A stretch of DNA of 36,241 nt from Rhizobiaceae bacterium (GTDB lineage Bacteria; Pseudomonadota; Alphaproteobacteria; Rhizobiales; Rhizobiaceae), in NCBI GenBank assembly GCA_030065115.1, contig JASJDO010000008.1:1-36241 (forward strand), read 5' to 3'. The notes beneath the pieces were generated by a model that did no database searches, was not told the DNA's origin, and saw nothing but the letters and a program-made list of their open reading frames with translations. Below are positions 16,819-26,396 of the stretch, one piece after another; within the stretch, counting starts at the first letter, position 1; each line of letters starts with the position of its first letter. Made by a program: the position numbers and the translations under genes.

Positions 16819-18267
16819 TTGATCCGCTCTCTGCGCCCAATTCTTCTGATACTTGGCCTGCTCTTGACCACGCTTGGTGTGGCAATGTTCATTCCGGCAT
16901 TGGTGGACTTGGTTGCGAATAACCGGGATTGGGAGGTTTTTGCGTTTTCTGGCGGCTTGACCCTGTTGATCGGTCTTGGCCTTTATGCTGGCAATCGGGA
17001 TGTCCCGCAATCGATGTCGACCCGGCAGGCGTTTGTGATGACGTGCGCTGCATGGGTATCACTCAGCTTTGTAGGCGCGATTCCGTATTATCTTTCCGGA
17101 GTGGTTCCTTCGTTCACTGACGCTTTTTTCGAATCGATGTCCGGACTAACGACCACTGGCTCAACCGTCATCGAAGGTCTGGAAGCAGTCCCACCGGGCA
17201 TCCTTTTGTGGCGCGGCATTCAACAATGGCTTGGTGGTCTCGGGATCATCGTCATGGCGGTTGCGGTTTTGCCAATGCTTCAAGTTGGGGGCATGCAGCT
17301 GTTCAAGATCGAAGCATTTGATACTGCCGAAAAGATAATGCCGCGCGCTACCCAAATTTCTGGCTCATTGACCATGATTTTTATCTTTTTCACAGCACTT
17401 TGTTCAATTGCATATATGCTAGCAGGAATGGGAGTGATGGATGCAACTGTCCATGCCATGACAACTGTTGCGACCGGGGGGTTTTCAACCAAGGATGGCT
17501 CTATTGGGCATTTCAACAGCGAAACCATCGAGTTGATTTCCATCGTCTTTATGATCCTGGGATCGATCCCGTTCATTCTGTTTGTGCAAGGATTTCAGGG
17601 CAATCCGTCCCGTATCTGGAAAAATTCCCAGGTAAAAGTGTTTCTGGTAACCCTTGCCATTTTCAGTGTCATCGCCTGGTCGCTGCATCCCGCCGGTGAA
17701 ACAGCGCCGAGAAACAGCTTTTTGGAAGCCGCTTTCAGCGTAACCTCAATCATGACAGGCACGGGATATTCTGCCGCTGACTACGGGCAATGGACGATTG
17801 GCGCCAATGCATTCTTTTTCATGATCATGTTTATTGGTGGTTGTGCAGGTTCCACATCTTGCGGCATCAAGATTTTCCGTTTTCAGGTTATGTTTGAAAC
17901 CATCCGACAACACGTTAGTCGGGTATTTTATCCAAATGGCATCTTTATTATGCGGTTCAATGACCAACCCATTGATGACGGTGTTTCCAGTGCTGTTATG
18001 AATTTCTTTGCGGTCTATTTTCTGCTGTTTGGCGTATTTGCGCTGTTGCTCAATCTCACAGGACTGGATTTTCTGACAGCAATGTCGGCTGCCGGAACAG
18101 CGATTTCAAATGTTGGTCCGGGCCTTGGCGATCTGATTGGACCACATACGACATTCAAGGAATTGAATGATCCCGCAAAATGGATTTTAAGCGCAGCCAT
18201 GCTGGTTGGACGGCTGGAATTGTTCACCGTGCTTGTCTTGTTCATTCCAAGGTTCTGGATGGACTGA
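16819..18267 (+). CDS. trkH: TrkH family potassium uptake protein
   Basis: A 482-residue membrane protein of the Trk/Ktr/HKT superfamily, which forms the K+-conducting pore of the Trk system (the cytoplasmic TrkA partner is not in this window). The four selectivity-filter loops are visible in order: TTTGST near residue 111, TVATGGFST near 217, TGTGYSA near 311 and SNVGPG near 427. About ten membrane segments match the fold. The start is a TTG at 16819, 11 bp after apaG, and no better ATG is available. The stop is 1 bp from the stop of the convergent RND gene. Confidence 0.93.
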   Translation: MIRSLRPILLILGLLLTTLGVAMFIPALVDLVANNRDWEVFAFSGGLTLLIGLGLYAGNRDVPQSMSTRQAFVMTCAAWVSLSFVGAIPYYLSGVVPSFTDAFFESMSGLTTTGSTVIEGLEAVPPGILLWRGIQQWLGGLGIIVMAVAVLPMLQVGGMQLFKIEAFDTAEKIMPRATQISGSLTMIFIFFTALCSIAYMLAGMGVMDATVHAMTTVATGGFSTKDGSIGHFNSETIELISIVFMILGSIPFILFVQGFQGNPSRIWKNSQVKVFLVTLAIFSVIAWSLHPAGETAPRNSFLEAAFSVTSIMTGTGYSAADYGQWTIGANAFFFMIMFIGGCAGSTSCGIKIFRFQVMFETIRQHVSRVFYPNGIFIMRFNDQPIDDGVSSAVMNFFAVYFLLFGVFALLLNLTGLDFLTAMSAAGTAISNVGPGLGDLIGPHTTFKELNDPAKWILSAAMLVGRLELFTVLVLFIPRFWMD

Positions 18268-18268
18268 A

Positions 18269-21200
18269 TTATTCTGCGGGATGGGTAACCCTGTCCTCAT
18301 CCCGATTGCCAAAGACGGATTTGATCATGTTTCCTATATCGGTGCCAATGCCGATAAGGGATGGCACCAGAAACAGCACAAGTAGCGTTGCCAGAGCCAA
18401 ACCGAAGACAATGGTAATCGCCATTGGCAACAGGAACTGCGCCTGAAGGCTTTTTTCAAACATCAACGGAAACAATCCGCCAATTGTTGTCAGAGAAGTC
18501 AGAAGTACCGCGCGCAAACGGTCTCGGCTTGCACCGATTGCAGCTTCCTCCATGGATTCACCTTCTTCCAGCCGTTCGTCCAATCGACTGACAAGAATAA
18601 TTGAATCGTTCACCAAAATACCGGAGAGACCCAGTAACCCAATGAATGAGAGGATGGTCAATTTGAAGCCCAATATCCAATGACCAAATACTGCTCCAAC
18701 CAAGCCAAACGGTATAATCAGCATGATTGCAATGGGGCGGAAATAATTCCCGAATACCCATGCAAGAATAATGTATATGAAGCCTAGTGCGGCAATTGTC
18801 CCTATCTGCAAATCAGCAAATGCTTCCTTGCGCTCTTCATCACGGCCACCGAATTTGTAGTCGAGTCCTAGTTGATCCAGAAGCGCGGGCATTTCCCCCC
18901 GCCTCAGAATATCGAGCGCCTGGTCTGTCGTCATGACATCCGTATTCAAATCGGCAGTTACGGAAACAATCGTCTTGCCGTCCAGACGTTGAATTGCCGA
19001 GAACCCTTGTTTCTCCCTTAGTGAAACTACTTCTTCAAGAGGCACAAACTCACCTGTCGGACTGCGCAATTCAAAGTTTCGAAGTTTGTTTCCACCGGCA
19101 TCCCGGCTGGTTCTTGTCACGCGAATGGTGACTTCATCATCGCCTTGCGCAAAACGTCTGGGGATCGCGCCATCAAAGGCATTGCGAACCTGGCGGCCAA
19201 CTTCGTCAATTGTAAAGCCAAGTGCAGCACCGCGTGGAAGGAGCTCCATAACGAGTTCAGGCTTACCGAATGGAAGGTCATCAGAAACCCCCGACACACC
19301 ATCGATGCTTGAGATGATTGGGATAATGGCAGTGGCAGCTTCCTTGAGCTGTGAGACATTGCCGCCCGAAATCTGGATATCAATATCCCGACCCGGAGGC
19401 CCACCGCGCGTTTCAAAAATTGCAATTCGCCGCGTATCCGCGATTTTTGGAAGAGCGTCGCGCCAGGCTTTAACGATCTCCGGCGTACGTATAGTACGAA
19501 CTTCGGATGACGACAATTGAACGCGGAACTCTGCAAGATTGTCACCTACGCTACGGCCAGCGCTGCCGAGAGTGACAAATACTGCGGTAACTAAATCTTC
19601 CTTGCCATCAGCAAGTTCAGAAACAGCGCGGTCAAGCGCAGCATCAACTTCGTTGATTACCTGAAGCGCGCGCGGCTCCGGAATGCCTGCATTAAAGACA
19701 ATACGCGCGCGAATATTTTCAGCTTCCGGTGATGGGAAAAACACAAATTTGACTTGCTCACCCCGGATGAGGCCAACGGCAAAGATCATAACGCTTGCAA
19801 CAGCAATTGCGACAGTTACATAGCGCCAACGATAAGACACTGCGACCATCCAATTGAAGGGACCATCTCGAAACGCATTAAAGTATCTATCAAAATTACG
19901 CCTGAATGCACCTTCTTCATTTGGGTTTTTATCTTTTGGCGCCAATCGGCGGAGCAACCAAATGAACGCCTCAAAAAGCGTACCAGCCAATAAAGACCCA
20001 ATGGTCAGTAACAGAATGAAAACCGGCAGCGAAACGTCACCCTTGAGTGCAATAAACTGATCAAATAATCCGATACCTTGCAGTTCGCTCGCCCCCGCGG
20101 CAAAGCGGTTTGAAACCACCAACAGGATGCTGCCCACAATCAGAGCAAAAAACATCTGACGCCAGAATGACCAGGCTCGGGGTTGGCGGTCCTGTAGGGT
20201 GTGTGCAAGGTGACCGGGCAAAATAAGGAAGCATTCAATCAGGCTTGCTATGATCACCGCGATCACAACATAGGGCATTACGCCCATGATTTGCCCGATC
20301 ACTCCCGAGATAAGAAGCATGGGTGCAAACGCCGCGACGGTCGTGGTCATTGCCGCCATAACTGGCGTGAGCATCCGGTTTGCTCCGTTTTCAGCGGCTT
20401 CATAAGGACCATCGCCTGCTTCATAGCGTGATGCAGTATGCTCTCCGACGACGATCGCATCATCCACAATAATGCCCAGCATCATTATAAGCGCAAACAG
20501 TGTAATCATGTTGATGGTCTGACCCAGCAGTAACATGATGCCGAGCGTCGCAAACATGGCAACCGGAATGCCCGCGGCCACCCAAAACGCGATGCGTGCA
20601 TTGAGAAAAATGAACAATGTGCCAACCACAAGCACCAGCCCGAACACACCATTCCAGAAAAGAAGCGAAATCCGTTGGACCAAAGAGTCTGCACGAACTT
20701 CATATTTCTTCAATTCAACACCAGGCGGCATTGAGCCCTCGATTTCCAGGAGATATTCGTCAAGAACGCGCGCGGTGTCTAATGTGTCAGCCGAATGTGC
20801 CCGTTCTACCGTAATCTGAATGGCAGGCTTGCCGTCTGACAGTCCGATTGAATCTCCATCCTTGAAGCCCTGGCTGATTTTCGCGATCTCACCCAGCAAT
20901 ACCTTTTCACCGGAAGCAAATGAGAGAATTTCGATATCCCTCAATGATTCCGGAGATTCCAGTTCTGCAAGCGCACGTATTTGCTTTTCAACATCTGCCT
21001 TGAGCTGCCCTGAAGGCGTATCCCGGCTGTTTCTGGAAATTGCATCTGAAACCTGAGACACCGACAACCCAAGGCGTCGGAGCTCACGTTCTTCAATTTC
21101 CACTTTGTACTCAAGGTCGCGCATTCCGACCATGGTGATCCGGTCAATGCCGCGTTCAATCAAATCATCCCGAATTTTCTTCGCGTGAATCCTTAGGGTT

Positions 21201-21667
21201 GTTTCCGGCACATCTCCCACAAGCGCCAATCTTGCAACCCGGTCAAAAAACGGACTTTTGGATACTTCCGGCGCCTCAGCTTCCTCGGGCAAATTGGTCA
21301 CCGTGTTGACCGCAGTATCGACATCTGCCACGGCCTGTTTCATGTCGGTCCCGGCGACGAACTCAAGCGTTATGGAACCGGCACTCTCTCTGGCATAAGA
21401 CACCATATTGTCCACACCACTGATGAAACGCACCTCGGGTTCGATGATCTCGATGATATTCTTTTCAATGTCCTCGGCGCTCGCCCCTTGCCATGTCACG
21501 CTGATGCGAACTGAGTCTCGGTCGACTGTCGGAAAGAATTGGGTGTTGATCCGCTGTATGGATATGATGCCAAACAGGATCATCAGGATCATCAATAGGT
21601 TCGCTGCATTGGGATGCCGGGCAAACAGGCTTACGATTCCACCACCGGGTATCGTTCGCATATTCAT
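18269..21667 (-). CDS. RND family efflux transporter, inner-membrane pump subunit
   Basis: A 1132-residue HAE1/AcrB-type proton-driven pump exporting hydrophobic or amphipathic compounds. It has the classical duplicated layout: TM1 near 24-40, the first porter domain, TM2-6 near 336-484, TM7 near 615-634, the second porter domain and a final membrane bundle. The proton-relay aspartates are D402/D403 in IIVDDAIVVGEH (TM4). The protein is about 90 residues longer than AcrB, and the TM6-TM7 region holds two additional hydrophobic stretches (503-520 and 546-573), which is odd. Its ATG overlaps the adaptor stop by 4 bp. No outer-membrane channel gene is present. Confidence 0.93.
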   Translation of the reverse strand: MNMRTIPGGGIVSLFARHPNAANLLMILMILFGIISIQRINTQFFPTVDRDSVRISVTWQGASAEDIEKNIIEIIEPEVRFISGVDNMVSYARESAGSITLEFVAGTDMKQAVADVDTAVNTVTNLPEEAEAPEVSKSPFFDRVARLALVGDVPETTLRIHAKKIRDDLIERGIDRITMVGMRDLEYKVEIEERELRRLGLSVSQVSDAISRNSRDTPSGQLKADVEKQIRALAELESPESLRDIEILSFASGEKVLLGEIAKISQGFKDGDSIGLSDGKPAIQITVERAHSADTLDTARVLDEYLLEIEGSMPPGVELKKYEVRADSLVQRISLLFWNGVFGLVLVVGTLFIFLNARIAFWVAAGIPVAMFATLGIMLLLGQTINMITLFALIMMLGIIVDDAIVVGEHTASRYEAGDGPYEAAENGANRMLTPVMAAMTTTVAAFAPMLLISGVIGQIMGVMPYVVIAVIIASLIECFLILPGHLAHTLQDRQPRAWSFWRQMFFALIVGSILLVVSNRFAAGASELQGIGLFDQFIALKGDVSLPVFILLLTIGSLLAGTLFEAFIWLLRRLAPKDKNPNEEGAFRRNFDRYFNAFRDGPFNWMVAVSYRWRYVTVAIAVASVMIFAVGLIRGEQVKFVFFPSPEAENIRARIVFNAGIPEPRALQVINEVDAALDRAVSELADGKEDLVTAVFVTLGSAGRSVGDNLAEFRVQLSSSEVRTIRTPEIVKAWRDALPKIADTRRIAIFETRGGPPGRDIDIQISGGNVSQLKEAATAIIPIISSIDGVSGVSDDLPFGKPELVMELLPRGAALGFTIDEVGRQVRNAFDGAIPRRFAQGDDEVTIRVTRTSRDAGGNKLRNFELRSPTGEFVPLEEVVSLREKQGFSAIQRLDGKTIVSVTADLNTDVMTTDQALDILRRGEMPALLDQLGLDYKFGGRDEERKEAFADLQIGTIAALGFIYIILAWVFGNYFRPIAIMLIIPFGLVGAVFGHWILGFKLTILSFIGLLGLSGILVNDSIILVSRLDERLEEGESMEEAAIGASRDRLRAVLLTSLTTIGGLFPLMFEKSLQAQFLLPMAITIVFGLALATLLVLFLVPSLIGIGTDIGNMIKSVFGNRDEDRVTHPAE

Positions 21668-23046
21668 TTTGTGTTCTCAACCAGCTTATCAGATGAAGAT
21701 GGTTGTTGCGCTGCGTTGGTCGGTGGGCGAACATTCAGGCCTTCAGAAATCTCTGCAATCCTTGTTGTGAGAACTTCATCGCCCGTTTGCAGATTTCCTG
21801 TCAGAATGACATTTGCACCATTGCGGGCATGGACCCTGATTTTTCGGGCCTGCAGCTTGCCATCAACAACCACATAGATCGTGTCGTCATTATAGAGCGC
21901 AGTATCGGGAATCCGAAAATGTGCATCAAATTTTTTGTCTGGCACAATCACTTCTACAAAGGCCCCGGGGCGCAGTGCACTGGCGGCAACATCTCCTGTA
22001 ATCGAAGCGATCACTTCGACGCCACCCCGAGACGAGGTTATTTGTGCACCAATGCGGTCAATCGTTGCCGGATATCGAAATTCTTCTCCACCAACGCTCC
22101 ATATAACCTGAACTTCGCGACCGGATATCCCGACATCATCAGCCTGAACACGACCAAAGCGTTCGTCTGTTAGCGTGAAATACACTTCCAAAACATCTGC
22201 TTCATACATGGCGACTACCATGTCGTTTGCTCCGATAAGACGCCCCACGCCGGTGTTTTTCTCGCTCACAATCCCACTGAACGGCGCTCGAAGAAGTGTA
22301 TCTTCAATATTGCGTTCTGCCTGCATCTCTGACCGCTGGAAACGAACGAGAACAGCTTCCAGCTGCTCCAACCGGCTTTTCTCGGCAACCAGATTGAGTT
22401 CTGACTGTTCAAGTGACTGGCTCCGTTGACTGACAATAAGCTCGCGATCCTCAACTTGCTTTGAAGTGGCGGTGCCACGGGTTTTGAGCGTTGCAAATCG
22501 TTCCAGGTCATTTTCCGCCAGTCTCAATTGATCCTGCAGGCTTCGAATGCGGGATTCTTCAATTTTCACGCGCGCCTTGTTTTCAGCAATGCGGGCTTCG
22601 GTTTCCCGAATGTTGGCTTTTGCGCTCGCCAGCTCGGTCTCGAAATTGAATGGGTCAATTCGCAACAATTCTGCGCCTGCTTCAATTTTGCCACCGACCT
22701 TGAGTTCTGGATTAACGGATACAATTTTGCCCGCAACCAGCGAACGCAATTGCACCGCCTCTGCAGCACGTACTTCGCCATACACCAGCAAATCAGGCTG
22801 AAACGTGCCTTCTTCTGCAATTATCGTGTTCACAGTGTATGTGGTTTGGAATGGTGGCCTTGAAGGTGGGTCTTCTTTGAGGCTAACAAAATAGTTCATG
22901 CCCATGAACCCGCAGAACAAAACAAGCACCATCAGGCACAATTGAGCCATGCCTCGCCCGATCATCCGAAAGACCGATTTCGAGCCCTGCCGCGGGCTCG
23001 CTTCAAGCTCTGTTTCTATTTCGTCATTAGTGGTCAACATGGCCAT
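21664..23046 (-). CDS. RND efflux periplasmic adaptor (membrane fusion protein)
   Basis: 460 residues. A cytoplasmic N-terminus precedes one membrane anchor (about 34-54). Next come a barrel-sandwich/lipoyl half (GKIVSVNPELKVGGKIEAG, about 106-125), a long coiled-coil hairpin rich in E, R, Q and L (about 135-245), the second lipoyl half (LLRAPFSGIVSEKNTGVG) and a beta-barrel. Adaptors of this type bridge the RND pump and an outer-membrane channel. ATG codons at 23046 and 23040 are both possible. It is translationally coupled to the pump gene and preceded by a 26-bp inverted repeat that may be an operator. Confidence 0.92.
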   Translation of the reverse strand: MAMLTTNDEIETELEASPRQGSKSVFRMIGRGMAQLCLMVLVLFCGFMGMNYFVSLKEDPPSRPPFQTTYTVNTIIAEEGTFQPDLLVYGEVRAAEAVQLRSLVAGKIVSVNPELKVGGKIEAGAELLRIDPFNFETELASAKANIRETEARIAENKARVKIEESRIRSLQDQLRLAENDLERFATLKTRGTATSKQVEDRELIVSQRSQSLEQSELNLVAEKSRLEQLEAVLVRFQRSEMQAERNIEDTLLRAPFSGIVSEKNTGVGRLIGANDMVVAMYEADVLEVYFTLTDERFGRVQADDVGISGREVQVIWSVGGEEFRYPATIDRIGAQITSSRGGVEVIASITGDVAASALRPGAFVEVIVPDKKFDAHFRIPDTALYNDDTIYVVVDGKLQARKIRVHARNGANVILTGNLQTGDEVLTTRIAEISEGLNVRPPTNAAQQPSSSDKLVENTK

Positions 23047-23051
23047 ACATC

Positions 23052-23077
23052 TTGTTATACACCCATAGGTATAACAA
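23052..23077. promoter_or_regulatory. Inverted repeat upstream of the RND operon, probable repressor operator
   Basis: TTGTTATAC and GTATAACAA are perfect 9-bp arms around an 8-bp spacer (ACCCATAG), beginning 5 bp upstream of the adaptor's ATG. The size and symmetry resemble operators of TetR-family repressors of efflux pumps. There is no T-tract, so it is not the hslO terminator. No regulator gene is adjacent. Confidence 0.6.
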
Positions 23078-23152
23078 TTTTACTGAAGAGCAAGTTACAC
23101 TTTTGTAATCAATCCGGACTGCATCACTAGTCTGCAGGATAAAGCTCATGGA

Positions 23153-24136
23153 TCAGGCAAGCTCATTCGCCGTAATTTTGTAGATTGTACTACAGAATTC
23201 ACACTTGGTTTCATAACCTTCATCAGCATTTGCAGGCTTTTCTGGATCATCCTCGAAGCGCTTCACAAGTGCGATAACTTTTTCGCGTGAACAGGTGCAA
23301 TTTTCCCGAACCGGTATGCCTTCAAACACCCTGACACCGTGCTCATGGAACAGACGGTAGAGTAAACGTTCGACCGAGATGTTGGGATCGGTCAACTCAT
23401 CATCACCAATCGTACTGACAAGGGCCGCAGCCTCCGTCCAGGCTTCATCATCCTCGCGATCATCCATATCTTCATCATCGCGGCCGCTTGGAAGATCGCG
23501 GGTAACGATACGTTCCCCTGCCTCGGGTAGAAACTGCGTGATCAATCCACCAGCGCGCCATGCGGTTTCCACGCTGCCATCTTCAAGGCGGCGAATAATT
23601 TGAGCCACAGACATCTTAACCTTGGTGGGAATTTGTTCTGACTGCTGGAAATACTGATGGGCCACTTCTTCCAGGGAAGCGCCATCAAGAGCTACAATGC
23701 CCTGATACCGTTGCATGTGTTGTCCTTGGTCAATGGTGAGCGCCATAACACCATTTCCAAGCAATTCACGCGGGCTCGCTTTGCCCTCTTCAGTGGCCTT
23801 GGCCAATGCATCTTTATCAAATCGTGCATATGCGCGGACAGAATCTGGCGTAGAGAAGTCTACGACTGCAAGAGAAACAGGACCATCGGATTGGGTCTGC
23901 AGAATGAAATTGCCATCAAACTTCAACGAACTTCCCAAAATGACAGAAAGAACAACCAACTCGGCAACCAGAAAACTCACATCCTGGGGATAGTCATGAC
24001 GCTTCAAAATGGTGTCCAGCATGGCACCCATCTGGATTGTTCTGCCTCTCACATCCAGAGGTTCGACTGCGAAAGGGACCACAACGTCGTCCCCGGCAAA
24101 GGAAAACTCCTCAGGTTCAAGGTGTTGTTCACTCAT
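23153..24136 (-). CDS. hslO: Redox-regulated chaperone Hsp33
   Basis: A cytoplasmic holdase activated by oxidation. 327 residues, with the zinc-binding redox switch near the C-terminus: CxC in NCTCSRE followed about 30 residues later by CxxC in KCEFC. In reduced protein the four cysteines bind Zn; oxidants form disulfides and expose the substrate-binding surface. An acidic run (GRDDEDMDDREDDE, about residue 220-235) is a linker insert seen in alphaproteobacterial members. It starts 1 bp after the argF stop, so it is co-translated with the arginine genes, an order typical of Rhizobiales. Confidence 0.95.
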   Translation of the reverse strand: MSEQHLEPEEFSFAGDDVVVPFAVEPLDVRGRTIQMGAMLDTILKRHDYPQDVSFLVAELVVLSVILGSSLKFDGNFILQTQSDGPVSLAVVDFSTPDSVRAYARFDKDALAKATEEGKASPRELLGNGVMALTIDQGQHMQRYQGIVALDGASLEEVAHQYFQQSEQIPTKVKMSVAQIIRRLEDGSVETAWRAGGLITQFLPEAGERIVTRDLPSGRDDEDMDDREDDEAWTEAAALVSTIGDDELTDPNISVERLLYRLFHEHGVRVFEGIPVRENCTCSREKVIALVKRFEDDPEKPANADEGYETKCEFCSTIYKITANELA

Positions 24137-24137
24137 T

Positions 24138-25049
24138 TCAAAGTCCAGCCAGGCACCATTTCAGAATGCCCTTTTGTGCGTGAAGCCTGTTTTCCGCTTC
24201 GTCAAACACCACGGATTGCGGCCCGTCTATTACCTCATCAGTAACTTCTTCGCCGCGATGTGCTGGCAAACAATGCATGAAGATTGCTTCTGATTTTGCA
24301 TGCGCCATTAAAGCGCTATTGACCTGAAATGCAGCAAAAGTGTTGTGACCACTCGCCTCATCTTCAAATCCCATGGATTTCCAAGTGTCTGTCAAAACAC
24401 AATCTGCGTTCTTTACTGCCTTTTCGGGATCATTGGAGATCGTAATTGAAGCGCCTTTGGCAAGCGCACGGTCGATAAATCCCTGATCAGGCTCTCGTCC
24501 TTTTGGCACAGCAATATCCAGTTCGAACCCAAAAATAGTGGAAGCTTCAATCAGTGAATTGAGAACGTTGTTGCCATCACCAGTCCATGCCAGCTTTCTA
24601 CCCTTTGCACCACCGAGTTTTTCTTCAATGGTCATGATATCGGCCATTATCTGGCAGGGATGCGTGTCATCGGTCAATCCATTGATGACCGGCACTGTAG
24701 CATTTTCCGCCAGTTCGAGCAGACGAGAATGCGCAGTTGTTCTGATCATGATCGCATCGACATAGCGCGAAAGCACCTTTGCAGTGTCAGCAATGGTTTC
24801 GCCGCGCCCCAATTGCATGTCATTGCCAGAGAGGAACAAGGTTTCACCGCCCAACTGCCGCATACCTACATCAAAGGAAACTCGAGTACGTGTTGACGGT
24901 TTGTCAAACACCATAGCCAGCATTTTGCCTTCGAGCGGACGAGACCGTATGCCCTCAGCTTTCATGTCGTGCGATGCGGACAGGATATTTTTCAGCACAT
25001 CCGCATCAACGCTCGAGAGATCGAGGAAGTGATTAACCGGCGCAGACAT
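24138..25049 (-). CDS. argF: Ornithine carbamoyltransferase
   Basis: Makes citrulline from ornithine and carbamoyl phosphate, the sixth step of arginine synthesis. 303 residues with the carbamoyl-phosphate motif STRTR at 52-56, HPCQ at 130-133 and the ornithine-binding [11 protein letters not shown] at 258-268. All key residues of an anabolic OTCase are present. The gene lies 3 bp after argD and 1 bp before hslO, so the three form one operon read from the promoter upstream of argD. Confidence 0.96.
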   Translation of the reverse strand: MSAPVNHFLDLSSVDADVLKNILSASHDMKAEGIRSRPLEGKMLAMVFDKPSTRTRVSFDVGMRQLGGETLFLSGNDMQLGRGETIADTAKVLSRYVDAIMIRTTAHSRLLELAENATVPVINGLTDDTHPCQIMADIMTIEEKLGGAKGRKLAWTGDGNNVLNSLIEASTIFGFELDIAVPKGREPDQGFIDRALAKGASITISNDPEKAVKNADCVLTDTWKSMGFEDEASGHNTFAAFQVNSALMAHAKSEAIFMHCLPAHRGEEVTDEVIDGPQSVVFDEAENRLHAQKGILKWCLAGL

Positions 25050-25052
25050 TTC

Positions 25053-26243
25053 CTATCCAGTCATCTTTGCTTGATAGGCATCAAGGCCGGCTCGCATGCG
25101 GTGTAGGATTTCCCGCATGTCGTCTTCGTTCACAACCAGTGGAGGCAGAATTCGGATGACGTTGCTACCGGCTGCAACGACCAGCAATCCTTGGTCACGC
25201 ATAGAAGCAACAAGTTCCACATTCGGAACTTTTGCCTTCATCCCCAAGAGCAGTCCGCTGCCACGCACATCTTCAAGCAGATCAGGATAGGTATCTAGAA
25301 GCTCAGACAAATATTGACGGAAGACAATCGCCTTTTCATTGACACCTTCGACAAACCCTTCTTCTAGAACCACATCCAGAACCGCATTACCCATGGCCAT
25401 GGCAAGCGGGTTGCCTCCATATGTCGATCCATGGGTTCCCGGTCCCATAGCAATCGCGACTTCCTCTCTCGCAAGACATGCGCCAAGCGGAAAGCCGCCA
25501 CCAATGCCTTTTGCGATACCCATCAGATCCGGCTCAACATTGTGCCATTGGTGGGCAAAGAGCTTGCCTGAACGGGCAACGCCGGTTTGTACTTCATCAA
25601 AGATCAACAAAATTCCATGTTTATCGCATAACTCGCGCAAACCTTTCAGGCACTGGCCAGGAACTTCGCGAACGCCACCTTCTCCTTGTACCGGTTCAAC
25701 AAGGATTGCCGCGGTTTCATCGTCGATGGCAGCCTTAAGTGCGTCATGATCTCCGAATGGAAGTGAGACAAAGCCTGGAGCCTTTGGTCCAAAACCTTCA
25801 AGATATTTCTCGTTTCCGCCAGCTGCTACTGTTGCAATTGTTCGACCATGGAATGCGCCTTCAAAGGTCAGGATATTAACCCGTTTGGGATTACCTTTCT
25901 CAAAGTGGTAGCGCCGGGCAGTCTTGATCGCACACTCCATCGCTTCCGCACCGGAGTTGGTAAAAAACACGCGGTCGGCAAAAGTGTTTTCGCAAAGCCG
26001 TGTTGCGAGTTTCTGTTGACCTGGTATTTCAAACAGGTTGGAAAGATGCCAGATCCCTTCGGCCGCTTTCTTCAGGCTATCAACCATGTGCGGATGACTA
26101 TATCCAAGACAATTTACCGCAATGCCTGCAGCACAATCCATATACTCGCGGTTTTCCGCATCAAACAAGCGAGCACCCTCACCTCGAACGAATTCAATCT
26201 TCGGAGGAGAATAAATATCAAATGTATGTTGCTCTTTTCCCAT
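25053..26243 (-). CDS. argD: Acetylornithine aminotransferase (class III PLP)
   Basis: Transfers an amino group from glutamate to N-acetylglutamate semialdehyde in arginine synthesis; many ArgD enzymes also serve as succinyl-DAP aminotransferase in lysine synthesis. 396 residues with the class III pattern: [18 protein letters not shown] at 93-110, [12 protein letters not shown] near 216, and the PLP lysine K245 in [11 protein letters not shown] chose ATG 26243, as AAGGTG lies 6 nt upstream; a GTG at 26252 falls inside that site. The leader carries an intrinsic terminator 40 bp upstream. Confidence 0.94.
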   Translation of the reverse strand: MGKEQHTFDIYSPPKIEFVRGEGARLFDAENREYMDCAAGIAVNCLGYSHPHMVDSLKKAAEGIWHLSNLFEIPGQQKLATRLCENTFADRVFFTNSGAEAMECAIKTARRYHFEKGNPKRVNILTFEGAFHGRTIATVAAGGNEKYLEGFGPKAPGFVSLPFGDHDALKAAIDDETAAILVEPVQGEGGVREVPGQCLKGLRELCDKHGILLIFDEVQTGVARSGKLFAHQWHNVEPDLMGIAKGIGGGFPLGACLAREEVAIAMGPGTHGSTYGGNPLAMAMGNAVLDVVLEEGFVEGVNEKAIVFRQYLSELLDTYPDLLEDVRGSGLLLGMKAKVPNVELVASMRDQGLLVVAAGSNVIRILPPLVVNEDDMREILHRMRAGLDAYQAKMTG

Positions 26244-26281
26244 AAGGATCACCTTGATGCTGGAGGAGTGGCTACGCTTTC

Positions 26282-26310
26282 AAAAAGAAAAACCCGCCTT
26301 GCGACGGGCC
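26282..26310 (-). terminator. Intrinsic terminator in the argD leader
   Basis: On the minus strand GGCCCGTC pairs with GGCGGGTT (G-U pairs at the base and one inside) around a GCAA tetraloop, followed by TTTTTCTTTTT. The inner G-U becomes an A-C mismatch on the plus strand, so minus-strand RNA is the likely form. It lies upstream of argD on the same strand, which means it either attenuates argD or ends a short upstream transcript. Confidence 0.7.
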
Positions 26311-26341
26311 TTGTTTTCGTTCGAAGATAAATATCGTTTGT

Positions 26342-26370
26342 ATTGGCCTGGGTCAAGAACCCGGGCCAAT
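26342..26370. repeat. Strong 12-bp inverted repeat (hairpin) in the argD-gcrA intergenic region
   Basis: ATTGGCCTGGGT (26342-26353) pairs with ACCCGGGCCAAT (26359-26370) around CAAGA, with one G-U on the plus strand or one A-C mismatch on the minus strand. There is no T-tract on either side. It lies 31 bp upstream of the argD-leader terminator when read on the minus strand. Confidence 0.6.
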
Positions 26371-26396
26371 GCCTGCAAATTGAGACTTGAACCAAG

